Positions 12,660-25,463 of a DNA stretch of 64,000 nucleotides are shown here, in pieces. Each line of letters begins with the position of its first letter. The first letter of the stretch is position 1. The notes under the pieces were generated by a model. It saw only the letters and a list, made by a program, of their open reading frames with translations, had not been told where the DNA came from and did not search any database. Source of the DNA: Nyssa sinensis (lineage: Eukaryota > Streptophyta > Magnoliopsida > Cornales > Nyssaceae); the NCBI GenBank assembly GCA_008638375.1, contig CM018032.1, forward strand, positions 39,247,355-39,311,354, read 5' to 3'. The translations under genes were made by a program, and so were the position numbers.

Positions 12660-12820
12660 TCCAGTATCCGTTCGTGATTTGCTCGGGCATCGTCCGGGCA
12701 TGACCCGTACTTCCAACTATTAAGATTCTAACTTATCCGTTTATTCAATATTAAACTAAAAAGCTTTAACGGCTTGGTTCACATGGTTCACCGGGTTAAA
12801 ATTTGGGTCAGGGTGTTACA

Positions 12821-15800
12821 TTCTACCCCCCTTAAATTGAGTTTTGTCCCCAAAACTCGAATGTTCGTAATCCATGAAACTCTGTCACCTCATCATGCCA
12901 GTTTCATCATCATAATTTCCTTTGTAGCCTGTCTCTGGGACTTATCTTTATTCTTCAGATACTATATGCTTAGGCAGGTAGATTTCTTTCTATAAGATTC
13001 ATAGTTCTTTTGTATTCCTCTTTATTTTCTTTCAATAGTGAATTTAAAAGTCAAGTGTTTGCCCCTTTTACTTCCTCGGGGCTTTCACTCATTGTCTCCA
13101 AATTTTAATATTAACATTCTCATGCGTATTTCTTTAGTTCCCAAATCTGGGGCTAGGGATCTATTACTTCCATTACTCACCTTGAGTCATCTTTTCAGTT
13201 ACTTGACTATTTCTCCTTGCTACCAGTCTCTTGACTAGTTTTGCAGCTAGTTGTTCTATTCATCTCATTTGGTATTAAGTCGTAATTGTTTTATTGTTCA
13301 TGGTCTCTCACCTCCCATTGACATTGCCAAGTAAAGATATCTAGCACCTCGATCCCTTTTTTTTTTTTTTTATCCCTTTCTTTGGTAGTGGTCCTAGGAA
13401 GTCAACGGTGTAACTAGACTACACCACCTCTATCGTTTAGAGTATTTTGGACATCTCATTCAAGTACTTTAAGTTTTCCTAAGGACAAAGTATCATATTC
13501 CCTTTCGTTTTCATAAACATCTTTTGGTTCGTGTTAGGACGATTTACTCGAATTCTCTTTGCATTACAATATTTATCCCTTGCTCGAGTGTTCTCAAATT
13601 TATTCAAACTTTTCATTTGTGATTTCTTAATCAATTGTCCATTTCTTGAAGATTTATCAATCCTCTTTTCATTTCACTTGTATTGTTCATTGGCATTACT
13701 GTCTTTGTTTTCAAATTCATGCTTATCATTTTATGATTTAGATAGATTAAGGAGATCAATTCCTCTATTTTTTTTTTCACATTATAGGTAGGTGCTTTTT
13801 ACCATTGCTCTTTTCATAAGTTTTGATTCTTCATCCCTTCATAGATTAAGGTATGGTACATATACTTATAAAATTTTAGGGTAGTCTTTTACTCCAGTCA
13901 CTGATTCTTCATGTGATAGTCTACTTCGATAGCATCCTTAATGGCGTTATCGTATTTGGTTTACCTAGGATTTTCCACATCATTTGATCAGTTCAAGTCT
14001 CAAGTCTTATGACTTGTTAGTTTATGACCATTCTTTTGGTTTCACTTACCTTTGCTCATAATGGTTGTTCAACTGTCTCATTTCTTATCCTCGTCATTAT
14101 ATTCGGTTTTCCATCATATGTTACATTTCTCTCCCTAGTCGTTATTCACCTTTTCTTTTTTTTTTTTCATTTCATTCTTTCAAGAACTTATTCAACCGTA
14201 GAGGGAGTCCCTTGTATATTCTGTGACTTCATATCATATTTTAGGATTGTTCACATCATTTAATCGTCTAATCATTTTATCGTTACATTTGACATTCAAA
14301 GTTTATCACAACGATATCAATATATATATATATATATTTTTTTTTTTCATTATGGAAATTCCCTACTTCCTTGGTGTCACAATTCAGTTATTCCTACTTT
14401 CTACCTTGATCTTGATTGTTCTCGTAACCCAATTACTTAGGTATCGTTTTAGCACAGTCATTGTCCTCACTAGTTTTTATATGCATTACGTATGCCACAA
14501 TTTTCGTCTCTTTAATTGCTAAGTCACGTAAATCCTCAAAATCATTCAATGTCATCAATCATTTATCTTTTGAGTTAGATTCAGCTAGCTCAATAAAGTA
14601 TAACCCATAATTAGGTCCTATTGTTACCTAGGTTAATAAGATCCATTGAATTTTCCCAACTATCATTTATCACGTGTCAATCTCCTTTTAGGACCATCAC
14701 AGTTCATAAATGTTCACTTGATAATCTCATTTAATCAGTCTCTATCTACCAATAATGCATTTGTCTTTACTCTATATGACTCACTCAAGAATCCTCCTAA
14801 TTCTGACATATCGTCAGTCTATCTAGAGTCTTAACGCCTCATGTTACCATTCAATAAGTCTTCCTCAGACCATCTCTTACATAGACTTCTTGTTAAATTC
14901 CTCGACTTTTCAAGATTTCACAATCCCAACTCTATGTCACCTTATATCTTTTAAAAGAGCATTTGTTGCTGCCCTTGTTAACATGCTAGTTTCCCCCAAT
15001 TCATAGATCAATTCATAGTTTAATGCCTTAGGAGTCATCAGCCTCAACACTGGTACGATTCTTCCCAAGAATCTTTAACTTTTGCCCTTAAGCATACCAT
15101 TTTCACCTAAAAGTCACTATTCATTTAATTGTCTCAATCGTCCAAGAAACATCAAGTCAGTCATAGCATAGTCTTTCCCAAAAACTAGTAACCTTAGTAT
15201 TTAATCAAGCTATTGTTTTCCAAAAGTCACCAATCATTTAACTATTTAAATCCTCGAATTCTTAGTTCCTCCAAAGATATCTAATCGGTTAATAACCGTA
15301 TACTTATGATCTGTATCTCATATGCCTTATATATATCATTCAATAATGATTTCCTCGTAATACCTCAGAATCATATATCATCTCAATTTCATGGTTTCTC
15401 TATATGATTACTGCCAGTTCTGTCTTTACAATAATTTGAATCACATTGACCTCTAACAGTTATTCAGAATCTTCTATCATTTACCTTCATCCAACTCGAT
15501 AGAGTATTGACTAAATCAATCACACCTCATCTTAGATTACAAGATTCATGGATCTCTCCCTAATATTCATTCATCATGTGTCAGCCTATTTCCAAAATCA
15601 TCACATTTCATAAGATCAATTCTAGCAATCTCGCTCATTTAGGAATTGTCTTCAAGACTTTACTCATTTCTACTCTATCAGGGTCCACTTATGTTTTACT
15701 TAAGAATTTATATTTTTAGTCCTTCTGTGATTATCCATTCAATTTCTATCTCTCATTCAAACATTTTATTTATCCATAACATTTATCGAAATCTCCTCAA

Positions 15801-16325
15801 ATATTTTCAGTGTCATTCCTCGAAAATCCTCATCGTTTATTTTCAAACATATTACTATTCCCTACAGGTAACTATTTACTGAATCATCTCAATTTTTCAA
15901 GAATCACCAGTTTTCATCATAACATATAGTATCTTCGTCCAATATATAATATTCATCAATGATAAACCCCTCGATGGTATTGAAACAGTTAACTTATAGC
16001 CTAGAGGTTCTGTTTCTAAGTTCAACTTAGCAGTAAATGTGGAACTATAAATCAATTCTCCAGACAATATATGAACAGTTTGTAAGTAACTGAAAAATAC
16101 CTACGGATACTGGTACAGTAGCCCAATCATCATCTGGTGTTAACCTTTCCTGTAAAGGATAATCAGTCAATGTATACATAAAATAACTATCAGCGTTCGC
16201 ATAAAAGTCTAGCCTAGTAATGTCAGTATTATCCATCGACTAACTCTTAGACTTTAGCAATTCTAGTACTCTAATCCTGTCTCCCATGACTCACTAGAAC
16301 CTAAGACTTTGCTCTGATACCAAGC
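12821..16325 (-). other. LARD internal domain, copy 2 (noncoding)
   Basis: 3505 bp and nearly identical to copy 1, apart from the TA/T run near 14320-14348. It has the same polypurine tract (12821-12834) and PBS (16311-16322). Confidence 0.88.
16311..16322 (-). promoter_or_regulatory. LARD primer-binding site, copy 2
   Basis: Same TGGTATCAGAGC sequence, three bases from LTR 3. In the canonical element this LTR is the 5' LTR. Confidence 0.92.
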
Positions 16326-18017
16326 TGTCACGACCCGAAACCCACCCTATGCGGATCTCGTATCGTGGGGCCGACCCAATGGCCGTCCCTACTTTTTCCA
16401 TTCTTTTACCAATGATAACAGTAAATAATATAAACATGACATTAAAGTGCGGAAGCTTTATTACAATTATTGTTCCAAGACTAAACTTCAACTAACAATA
16501 AACTGATCCTAAACCACTCTTAGGTGGTGAGTACATGGGAGAGACTTCATTCATTTCTATTATGCTCCTCAACTGTCTCCTTAAGCTCCTGATCTCCTAC
16601 TGTGGTTCTGTAACATTCTCACCTGAAAAATTTAGTAAGGGGTGAGCTACAAACTCAGTAAGTAGAAGCCTATCCCCAATACGGGTGGGGATGACATAAA
16701 TGAATACAAGTCAAAGTAACATGATAGCCAGTCATGATAACGATTCCAGTCAACTGTAAAATGCCACAATGGCCAATGAGCGACAAGGTACAATAACAGT
16801 CAAGAGTAACCAATGAATGACAACGTACAATAACCGTCAAGAGTAACAGTGTAGCATGAATATAGAATAGGCTCGATGAACACAATCAACATAAATACCG
16901 CCACAATGAAACGGTCACAGTCAAGTCCAATGAATCAAACCAATCAACATAGAACAATATCAATTAACATGGATGATGCCTTTACTCTGTTCAGGGTTTG
17001 GCAGACCCTCGGTCTTTTGGGGCCCGGCATACCCCCCATTAACATAAATGCATATAAAATGCCCATTATCCTTAATGCGTAAAAATGCCATAATTGCCAT
17101 ATGTCCTTTTTTTTTTTGACCCGTAGGTCCCATAAATTGACCCGTAGGTCCCAGTCAATCAGATAGCATCAGATAGGTAATGTGACTGAGCACAAAACCC
17201 GGCACTTAACATAAATTAAGATTCTATAGTATTCCATATGAATGTACCAAAACATGGAACATCATAACATAACATACAGTAAATGGATATCAATGAAATG
17301 AATCAGTAATGCAACATCAACCAATAGGCATCCACCAGGTAGAGCAATATCCATGGTGGGAAACAATGACAGTGAATACATATATGAGTACAAGATTGGC
17401 AGTAATGGAAAGAACGTGGCTTGGAAACCACGTATCAAAGATAGGAATCCACTTACCTTATCAATGTCTTAATATCCCGTGACTTCCTCCTTTCCTTTTG
17501 ACTTGCCTATAAATCAATAAACACATTTCAGCTTTCATATAATTTACCGAATTTATGCCTCGTTACTCTAAATACCTCCCGTACTAATTTATGCTTTACG
17601 ATTTCTATTTTAAACTTAATTTACCCAAAAGGACAAAATGGTCATTTACGTGTCTCTACTTTTTGGGTTCTGTTTTCATAATTTGGACTTCACCGTTAAG
17701 TCCAGTAGGTTTGAATTAATAAAAATTCACTATTTACTTAACTAAATCGGAGTCCGTTTGACTCACCTTTGAGGTAAGGGCATTTTGGTCATTTTGGCAT
17801 TCTACGGTTATTTTATTTTTTTTCGGGACTCTGTCTCGTAAAACGGACCTCACTATTAAATTCAGAGGGTCCAAAATAGTAAGTTTTTATTATTCGTTCT
17901 ACTAATTTAGGCGTCGAAATTAAATTTAAAATTTATTAATTTAAATCATTTATTTAAATTAATTAATCTGGATAATACATATAGTATTTGAGTCCAAACA
18001 GACCACATGTGCCTTGG

Positions 18018-18071
18018 TGGCACAGTGGCTAAGCTTCTCCACCTTTCTCCTTTGGTCACAGGTTCAATTCA
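18018..18071 (+). repeat. tRNA-like Pol III module in LARD LTR 3
   Basis: Copy of the module described at 3891-3944, with identical A- and B-box-like sequences. Confidence 0.58.
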
Positions 18072-18479
18072 CTACCCATACAAATTTTCCATTCCTCGTT
18101 ATTATTTTTTTTTTCATTTCCTGTTCAAGTTTAACCCAACCATTGGATAGCTCTCCTTTCTAACCAAACACTATCTAAACTCAAATTTAAAAATTTACTC
18201 ATGAAGTACAAGTGTTGGACAGTCATCTGAATGGGTGGGTCGGGTCAGACCCGACCCGGTTTGGCCAAAATAAAATCGGAAAAACACTCGGCCGCGCAGG
18301 TTTTTCCTCACGCATGGCCAGTCACCTCCCTGTAAATGTCGTGATCTCTCTTGTTTCTTGATCATTTTTCCTGATTCAAATTGTAATATGAACCCAATTC
18401 CATGCATACTAAGATCCTAAAATCAATTAAATCATTCATACTTTTGACAAAAACATGAAACAGGATCAAATCACCCAGC

Positions 18480-18554
18480 TTACCTTCCAAACGCCAAAGC
18501 AGTTGTGGTGGCTTCATGGATTAAACGTAGGGGGTGCAAACCGGCAATGGCAGC
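18480..18554 (-). pseudogene. Hsp110-like exon fragment in LARD LTR 3
   Basis: Identical copy of the fragment at 4353-4427, carried by LTR duplication. Confidence 0.6.
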
Positions 18555-19501
18555 TTTGCCCAAGCTGGGTTCTCCAATTTTTGTGTCAACTTCCACTTCT
18601 GAAATCTTTTGTTTCAACCCAACACCATGCCACCCATTTTCTCCGCACCGACTTGCATTACCTTCATCCCTAGGATTATCCAGAAGTTCAATCCGCCTCA
18701 AGCAAAACCTCATTATCTGAAACAGGGCCGTATCAACCTCTGAACAGCCAAAATGGGAACCTATCCACTGTTTGTGTGCCACCCGTCATCCCTAAACGAT
18801 CAAACGCTTCTAATCGACGCTCCAACGCCCAACAATACCCAATCCATTCCTAAACAAGTCGCAGACGTTTCCCCTGTTCTGGGCTGTGTCGTCGGTAGTA
18901 TGGAGATGGGTCCGCCGATCTGATCGGAACGGCCAGTCGTTTGGTTAGGGAATTCGGCTATTGATGTGGGCAGTTTGGAGATGGGTCTGCAGAATTTTGA
19001 GGAATACCAGGTTGTGCCATCTCAGTTGGAGTAGTTGATGGTATTTGCCATGCCTTGGATGACAAGGTCTTACCATACTGATCTATGCCCTGATGGCCAA
19101 CAGTGATGAGGAGATGGTGGAATATGGCAACCAGCTTAGGCGCAGCATCTTGCGGTTGAGGCTTGGCCTTGAGCATCCACGCTGGGCGTGATCATACCGT
19201 GGCGTTGGTACAGGTTTCAGCGAAGCAGAGTGGGGGAAGGTTGTAGCGTGGTTGTGATGGTGAGGACAGTGGATCTGATTTGGGTTAGAGAGAAAAATGA
19301 GAGAGATGTGAGATTGGTTAACCATGAGGGTGGCGTTACAGTTGGGTCAACCGCATCTCCTACTCTTTCTTTCTTTTCTTTTTTGTTGTTTTTTTTTTTC
19401 TTTTCTGTTCAGCTTCTTCCATCCCGTAACCCCCTCCCTCTTTTCAGCGCCCTTTCATTTCTTACACATAACTCTCCATCCTTTGTGTAACCCCCTTTAT
19501 G

Positions 19502-19536
<35 letters not shown>

Positions 19537-19670
19537 ACCCATATTCATGTATATATATATATACATATATATCTAACACCACATGCCATAACATAATTTT
19601 TATTTATTTATTTATTTATTCCATTTCTAATTCTTATTTTATTTTTATTTCATTTGTATTTGTATTTTTA

Positions 19671-19715
<45 letters not shown>

Positions 19716-19876
19716 TCCAGTATCCGTTCGTGATTTGCTCGGGCATCGTCCGGGCATGACCCGTACTTCCAACTATTAAGATTCTAACTTATCCGTTTAT
19801 TCAATATTAAACTAAAAAGCTTTAACGGCTTGGTTCACATGGTTCACCGGGTTAAAATTTGGGTCAGGGTGTTACA

Positions 19877-19881
19877 TTCGT
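19877..19881. repeat. Target-site duplication TTCGT of the LARD array, right
   Basis: Follows the GTTACA end of the third LTR; partner of 2194-2198. Confidence 0.95.
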
Positions 19882-20419
19882 CCCCCGTTTTTCCGGCGGA
19901 GCTCCGGTCACCTTCTCCGGCGCCGGTGACCGGAATTTCAGAAAATCAAGTTTTTAAACTTGATTTTCTTGGTGTTTTCGAAGCCCCTTTCAATCCCAAA
20001 TTATTCTAAAACATTTTTGGAGCCTTTTAATACTGTTTTGAAGCTCCCAATCACGACGAAAAACCCAGATTTTCCCCCCATGGCCGTGACCTGCACATCC
20101 CCTTTTCTCCCTCATTTTTCAACCGTTTTCTATCATTTTTGTTGCGTTTTAATCCTTACATTATGCTCTACCAGATCCTACAATTTAAATCAATTAAAAT
20201 GCTCTAAAAAAAAATCGAAACAGAAGCAACCCACTTACCAAGATTTTCGGTTGTTTCTCTCTCTAGCCGTGCCCCCCTTTCCACCTTCTTGCTCCGAGCC
20301 CAAACAAGCTTCAACTCTCTCTCTCAGAACTCTATTTCTCTCTCTCACTTTCTGTTTCTTTCCTTCTCTTCTTTCCCACCGAGACCACTCTCTTTTTCTC
20401 TTCACTTTCTCTCTCTCTA

Positions 20420-20461
<42 letters not shown>

Positions 20462-20842
20462 AGACCAACTACCCTCTGCCAAACCTGCACCTCCCACTCC
20501 CTGAATTCCACTCACACACACAACCCCAACCCATGCTTGTTTGAGTGTGTCACACTCAAACTCATGCACACACACACACACACACGGCACACACACACAC
20601 ACACCATACGCACTGTTTTATACACATGTATATATTTATATACACTTATATATTTTTACACATTTTATACACATTAACATGTATATTCATATACACAACA
20701 AAAATTTAAATTATATATATACACATACATATATATATACACATACACACATTATCATTATCATAATAATAATAATAATAATAATAATTAATATTTGCAA
20801 GAATAAATAATAATAAAAAAATTTTTTTTCCATGTTATAACA
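19882..20842 (-). repeat. Element A left LTR, second segment
   Basis: Continuation of the interrupted left LTR, matching 27354-28315. It is rich in simple repeats: CT around 20410-20460, CA around 20565-20605, TA stretches and AAT around 20766-20790. It ends in ttataaca. The long plus-strand frames here (for example 19960-20544) are low-complexity Leu/Ser/Phe artefacts of these repeats, not genes. Confidence 0.92.
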
Positions 20843-20855
20843 TCCTTCCCTCCTT
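20843..20855 (-). promoter_or_regulatory. Polypurine tract of element A
   Basis: tccttccctcctt on the plus strand (an A/G-only run on the minus strand) directly abuts the left LTR, as expected for the plus-strand primer in reverse transcription. Element C has the same tract at 51281. Confidence 0.85.
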
Positions 20856-20906
20856 ACAAAAATTTCGTCCCGAAATTTAAAATAGCATAAAACAAAAGAA
20901 AATACA

Positions 20907-21800
20907 TCACTGATCGAACAACTCAGGGTACCTAACTCGAACCTCGGCCTCACGCTCCCAAGTAGCCTCCTCAACCCCATGGTGGTTCCAACGAACCTTG
21001 ACCAAAGGGATGGTCCTGCCTCGCAAAACCTGGTCCCTCGAGTCCAATATCTCTACGGGTCTCTGGTCATAGGAAGCGTCCCCCTCTAACTGAAGATCTA
21101 CCCAGTCAAGTACATGTGAGGGGTCGGGATGGTACTTCCTCAGCATAGATACATGGAAGACGTCGTGGACCCCTGATAGCTATGGTGGTAGGGCCAGCTT
21201 GTAAGCCACCTCACCAACTCTCCCAAGAATCTCAAAGGGACCTATAAATCGTGGCGATAGCTTCCCACCGCGCCCAAATCTCCTCAAACCTCGTCTGGGA
21301 GATACCTTGAGGAACACATGGTCCCCCACCTCAAATACTAAGGGTCGCCGCCTCCTATCTGCATAACTCCTCTAGCGGCTCTGAGCTGTCAACAACCGCT
21401 GTCTGATCACCTGTATCTTGTCCGTGGTCTCACGAACAATATCAGATCCCAAAACAATTGTCTCCCTTACTCCTGTCCAATACACCGGTGAACTGCTAGC
21501 TACGGTTGCAGGCAACCCCACCAAGGCAAGGTGATCCTCCCAGCCACCCCTGGAGTCCATAACACAGTCTCTAAGCATGTCCTCTAGGATCTGAATGGCA
21601 CGCCCTGACTGACCATCAGTCTGAGGATGAAAGGTAGTACTAACTTAGTTGAGTCCTTAAGGTTGTCTAGAAGCGCTGCCAAAACCGTGCAGTGAAACGT
21701 GGGTCCCTATCCCAAACAATGGATAAGGGAATTCCATGTGGTCATACCGTCTCTCGTCATAGTACTAAAAGATCGATGCAAAATGTATTGTAACATGTAG
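20907..21800 (-). pseudogene. Integrase C-terminus and chromodomain remnant of element A
   Basis: The last 79 codons (20907-21146) are open and end in a chromodomain-like segment ([20 protein letters not shown]) typical of chromovirus integrases, which is thought to guide insertion to heterochromatin. Upstream, 21147-21640 reads the GPF module and the end of the integrase core in broken frames: a stop (TAG) where element C has CAG, and a deletion of about 30 codons between the LVG and the PVYW of the 21372-21578 frame, which element C still has. Integrase homology fades near 21800, where it abuts noncoding sequence at the same point as in element C. The catalytic part of integrase, RT, RNase H and protease are absent. 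Confidence 0.85.
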
Positions 21801-23441
21801 ACGTGCAGCCTTACCTATGGATCACTCACCTCTCCCTCAGCCAGGCAATGTGGAATGCATTACCTCCTCCCATCACCATCTCCCCAGCAGGCTTCGCCTC
21901 ACCGGTAGGCGTGCAGCGGTGTGCAGACATCTCCACACTCCCTGCTATGGTCTGGTGCTAATCCCATCTGTAACGACTCACTCCACATGGCATAGCACAT
22001 AATGAAATCCTCAAAACACATTGGCTCATTAATGCCACTCCCTCTCAATTTCCATCCAAGTATCACGACTTATCCCAACAGCTCAACACAATAAAAAGTA
22101 AAGGAACTTCTCACTGATCACAAAGATACTCCAAGGTCTCTCACACATGCTATGTCATCTAACCCACCTCAAATTAATCCATGAAATCACCTAGGGATTT
22201 ATCCCAATGGTATAAATACGCATCATCTGCACCACAGTGTAATCTATCATCCAGCATTTTCTAAGCACCCTAATTACCCACAAGACATCAATAGTACAAT
22301 CTAAAAGTAAAGCTACCATCTCCCACCTTAGTCTATATATAACCAAGACTAAGTGTCATGTACTAATAAGGACTAGCCTATTCATTTTATGTACGCATAT
22401 ATCGATTGGGTATACAAATGTAGACTGTGTTGTTTATGTACTCTAATCATGAAACTTAAGTCAATATACCAAGGTTCAGAAGAATAAAACACTAGTGATA
22501 CTCTTCATCACTTTCCCTTACGAACATATATCAAATTTTTTTTCACACACATGTATCAACGTACACATACAAATGCGTTTAAGCATTCTTCTATACATGC
22601 ATTTATAACAACCAGTCTGTGTATATAAAAAAAAATGAAGTCATAATCAAAGCACCATAACAGTCACTAAACTAGCATGCTTATATAGAGTAAGAGTACA
22701 ACATTCAATTAGCTAATATGTAGCTTACTACTTCGGCACCCAGTATAAAATTTCATCCCAGGAATACACATATTCATAAGATAAGTACATAATCTGTTGT
22801 ACAGGTAACCAGGCAGATTCCCAATCCCTACGGATATTCAAGCTCATAGCCTATCTCATAGACAACAAACATACAGTCTACCATTTAACCTCATTCGTTA
22901 TACTGTATAAAGGCAAGCATTGAATCCTAGATCATCAATAACCAAGCACACCACACCTTGCACAGTTCTACAAACTAAGGTAACAAGCACTCATCTACTC
23001 ATGTAACCTAAACTAATCCCAATTCAACTTAAAGTCTAACCTCTCCTAACCCACAATAGAGTCAAATTAAGAAGGATCTACGGACACCCTATGAAACAAA
23101 GAAAGTACCTCCCTCAGGAGTACACATTATCTCTCTTCCCCTGTAGCAGTCTACACTCGCCCTAAGTGTGAAGAACCGATCTATCTCCAACATAATACCA
23201 ATACTAGACGCCTCAAACAAGATGAAGAATCCAAATAAGGCATGTGGTCAGCTACCTCTATCGAGTAATCTCTACAGATCCTCGTCAGCATCTTTCTACC
23301 CCTAACGTCATGGCAACATAGTAAATATGAACGTATGAGATGCACTATGGTCTATCAATATGCCAGTCCGTAAACTAAACACAAAGAAAAATGTACCTCA
23401 AGGCTCTGAAGGTCCAAAAAGGATAGGTGACTCTAGGCTGA
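21801..23441. other. Noncoding internal segment of element A
   Basis: No frame of note. It occupies the place where protease, RT and most of integrase would lie, and aligns along its length with 52280-53916 of element C, so the deletion and its filler predate both insertions. Confidence 0.7.
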
Positions 23442-24311
23442 CTACTGCATAACGCCACTCTGAGTGGTCTGGTCCTGCCTATCACTCCTCTTATTGAGAG
23501 TCCTGACACTCAATACTGTAGGTGCATGCTGAAAATACGGTGTCGGAGGTCCTTGACCCAATAGTGGCCGTGGCAGAGGAACTTGGGTATACTGATAGAA
23601 ATGTGGCTTCTCTAAGTCCTGGGAAATCGGCCTCTGAGGACAATTGGCCCTGACATGGCCAGCCTGGTGGCATACAAAACAAATTCGTGGAGTCCCCTGT
23701 CCTTGACCCTGTGCTGGTGAGGGAAATGACTCCTGACTAGACTCGATCCTCTGTCTCAGGCTGGGATCCCTCAAAGGACAAGTGGCCATCTTGTGGCCAG
23801 GCTGTCCACAACAAAAACAAGTAATGGTCCCTTGGGATGTGGATGTGGATATGGGAGAAACACCAGTCCGGAACCTCTTCGGTAGTCTCCTACTAGTGCG
23901 AGTCTGGGCGGGTATAGATATCTGTGCAGAAGAAGCACGAGCTCGAAACCTCTTCAATGGTCTCCTACCCGTGTACCTCGGGTTAGACCTAGGGATCTGT
24001 GCTGGAGTCGCCCCACTCTGGGTCTGGGGCTCTCTAACTCCTCTAAGCTCGGCCAACTCTGTCTCAGCCCTGACCGCTCTCGTCACTACCTCCTGTATAG
24101 TGTGAAGGCATTCCCGCATAATGGTCGCTATGTCCCCAGAACCACTAGTCTGCCCTACCTCCACTAGAGCAGGTGTAAAAGTGACGGCCTCCTCGGCTGT
24201 ACCATCTGTAGAAGCAGCAGCTCGGGGCCAACTATGCCACGGTGGTGCAGTGGTCCTAGGCTCATCGTGTCCAGGTGGTATAGGTCTGGGAGTAGCTTGT
24301 CTCGGTGGCAT
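23442..24311 (-). CDS. Truncated Gag-like protein with two CCHC zinc knuckles (element A)
   Basis: A 289-residue ORF if the start is taken at the methionine of MPPRQATPR; the open frame runs 47 codons further upstream to 24452. I prefer the later start because element C has the same MPPRQ start (codon 3 of its ORF). Residues 165-178 and 211-224 form two zinc knuckles of pattern C-x2-C-x4-H-x4-C (CFCCGQPGHKMATC and CFVCHQAGHVRANC), the RNA-binding signature of a retrotransposon nucleocapsid. Between the proline-rich N-terminus and the knuckles there is a short predicted helix (about 53-91) and an Arg-rich stretch. I cannot see the hydrophobic capsid core that normally makes up most of a chromovirus Gag. 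The ORF is uninterrupted here but carries a stop and a frameshift in element C. It may bind RNA without forming particles; that is inference. Confidence 0.8.
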   Translation of the reverse strand: MPPRQATPRPIPPGHDEPRTTAPPWHSWPRAAASTDGTAEEAVTFTPALVEVGQTSGSGDIATIMRECLHTIQEVVTRAVRAETELAELRGVREPQTQSGATPAQIPRSNPRYTGRRPLKRFRARASSAQISIPAQTRTSRRLPKRFRTGVSPISTSTSQGTITCFCCGQPGHKMATCPLRDPSLRQRIESSQESFPSPAQGQGQGTPRICFVCHQAGHVRANCPQRPISQDLEKPHFYQYTQVPLPRPLLGQGPPTPYFQHAPTVLSVRTLNKRSDRQDQTTQSGVMQ

Positions 24312-25451
24312 ATCTACAAGTTCAAAGAAAAGAAAAATTAATCCCCCATCTTTTAGACACTTGTTTTGAAAGAACATTAAGTAGGTACCTGTCAACACTT
24401 CACCATTTTGAAGTAACAACCACAATACGTCATGACACACTTGCCTAATCAATACCTACATAACTAATGTCAATCACCACCACCCGTTGGTTATACCAAA
24501 CAATTCACACCGAGTTCTAACATAACCCTCTACTAAGAAGGATTTTATCTCAACAATGTAACACACGCATACTTAAACATTTGAACACTAGCGAGGTTTA
24601 ACTCCCAGTGAATATTATCCAAACAATACATCTCCCCACAACCAGGGTTTAACCCAAGAACATCTTTTAAAAAAAAAAAAATCTAAAGAGAACCACTCTA
24701 AGTATCCATCTATATACAAAAGGGCTCCACTAGTCCAAATCCTTATTCTAGCATTTTAAGGTTTGACGTGTCTTTTATTATCTCTTACTTTTATAGCTAG
24801 GTGATAACCCTTCATGAATCACAGCTCCGTTCATTACTGGCTGATGGGGCGCCATCCATCAACCGTAACTCAAGACCTGAGACCAATCCAGTCCGTATAA
24901 ATATCATAGTCATAGTACTATAATCCATGAAAATTGGTTACTAACCTAGCACACTCATCCAAAACCCACAAACAACAGTCAACCAAGTAAACAACTCGGT
25001 TCACAACCTACCTCCCAAGTAATTAGGCATAATGTCTACCGTGTAGATAACTAAGCGTATAACTCACACCTCAACTAACTAGGCATACGGCCTATCCCAT
25101 AAAATATACAGCCTACTACATAGACCTGAGTTTCTAACCTTAGTCATGTTCTTGTCAACGACTAGCATTTAACAGGTGGTACATGTCACAGGTCAATATA
25201 TATATACTTAAAAATTTTCTCACACTTTATGTATGTCATGCTTTTCACTGCATTAAATCACATAATCATATGTCGTAACATAGCATCTAGTAACATGTGA
25301 TCACAACAATCATGCTTCAAACGCACATATAATCACATAACACACAAAATCCTATCGCATGCCACTAATAGTTCACTCTAAGTCTCATTCTCTTCTCTAG
25401 GGTCTCATAGTGTTAAACAACACCCCACAGTCTCTAGGTATTCGAACCTAT
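24312..25451. other. Leader region of element A between PBS and Gag ORF
   Basis: About 1.1 kb with no coding potential; it corresponds to 54792-56017 in element C. It probably holds the packaging signal of the RNA, but no motif can be pointed to. Confidence 0.6.
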
Positions 25452-25463
25452 GCTCTGATACCA
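25452..25463 (-). promoter_or_regulatory. Primer-binding site of element A (tRNA-iMet)
   Basis: The minus strand reads TGGTATCAGAGC, the complement of the 3' end of plant initiator-Met tRNA, three bases inside the 5' LTR. It sets the sense strand as minus. Confidence 0.93.

Larger units (their letters stand above)
9266..12820 (-). repeat. LARD LTR 2 (middle)
   Basis: 3555 bp. It has most of the private differences among the three LTRs: an extra G near 9657, G to A near 10282, and changes near 10718-10743. A middle LTR made by unequal exchange would be a mosaic of the outer two; these private changes must be later, or come from another copy. Confidence 0.93.
2199..19876 (-). mobile_element. 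LARD tandem array: LTR-internal-LTR-internal-LTR
   Basis: Three nearly identical LTRs (about 3.55 kb each) alternate with two nearly identical noncoding internal domains (3510 and 3505 bp), a period of about 7.06 kb. TTCGT flanks the whole array (2194-2198 and 19877-19881) and occurs once at the empty site in the other LTR of element A. The sense strand is minus: PBS on the right and polypurine tract on the left of each internal domain. A 3.5-kb internal domain without coding capacity between long LTRs is the definition of a LARD (large retrotransposon derivative). The single duplication around three LTRs points to one insertion followed by unequal exchange between LTRs, or to insertion of an already tandem DNA. 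Only a handful of substitutions separate the copies, so the array is very young. Confidence 0.92.
16326..19876 (-). repeat. LARD LTR 3
   Basis: 3551 bp, nearly identical to LTR 1. It shares the C of 'atgccac' and 'ataccgcc' with LTR 2 against LTR 1. Confidence 0.93.

Noticed and set aside
2199..19876. 7-kb tandem satellite or CRISPR-like repeat
   Set aside because: The period is explained by LTR and internal units with PBS, polypurine tract and target-site duplication.
19960..20544. 194-codon plus-strand frame
   Set aside because: It lies wholly inside the element A LTR, antisense, and is mostly Leu/Ser from CT repeats; the copy in the other LTR is frameshifted.
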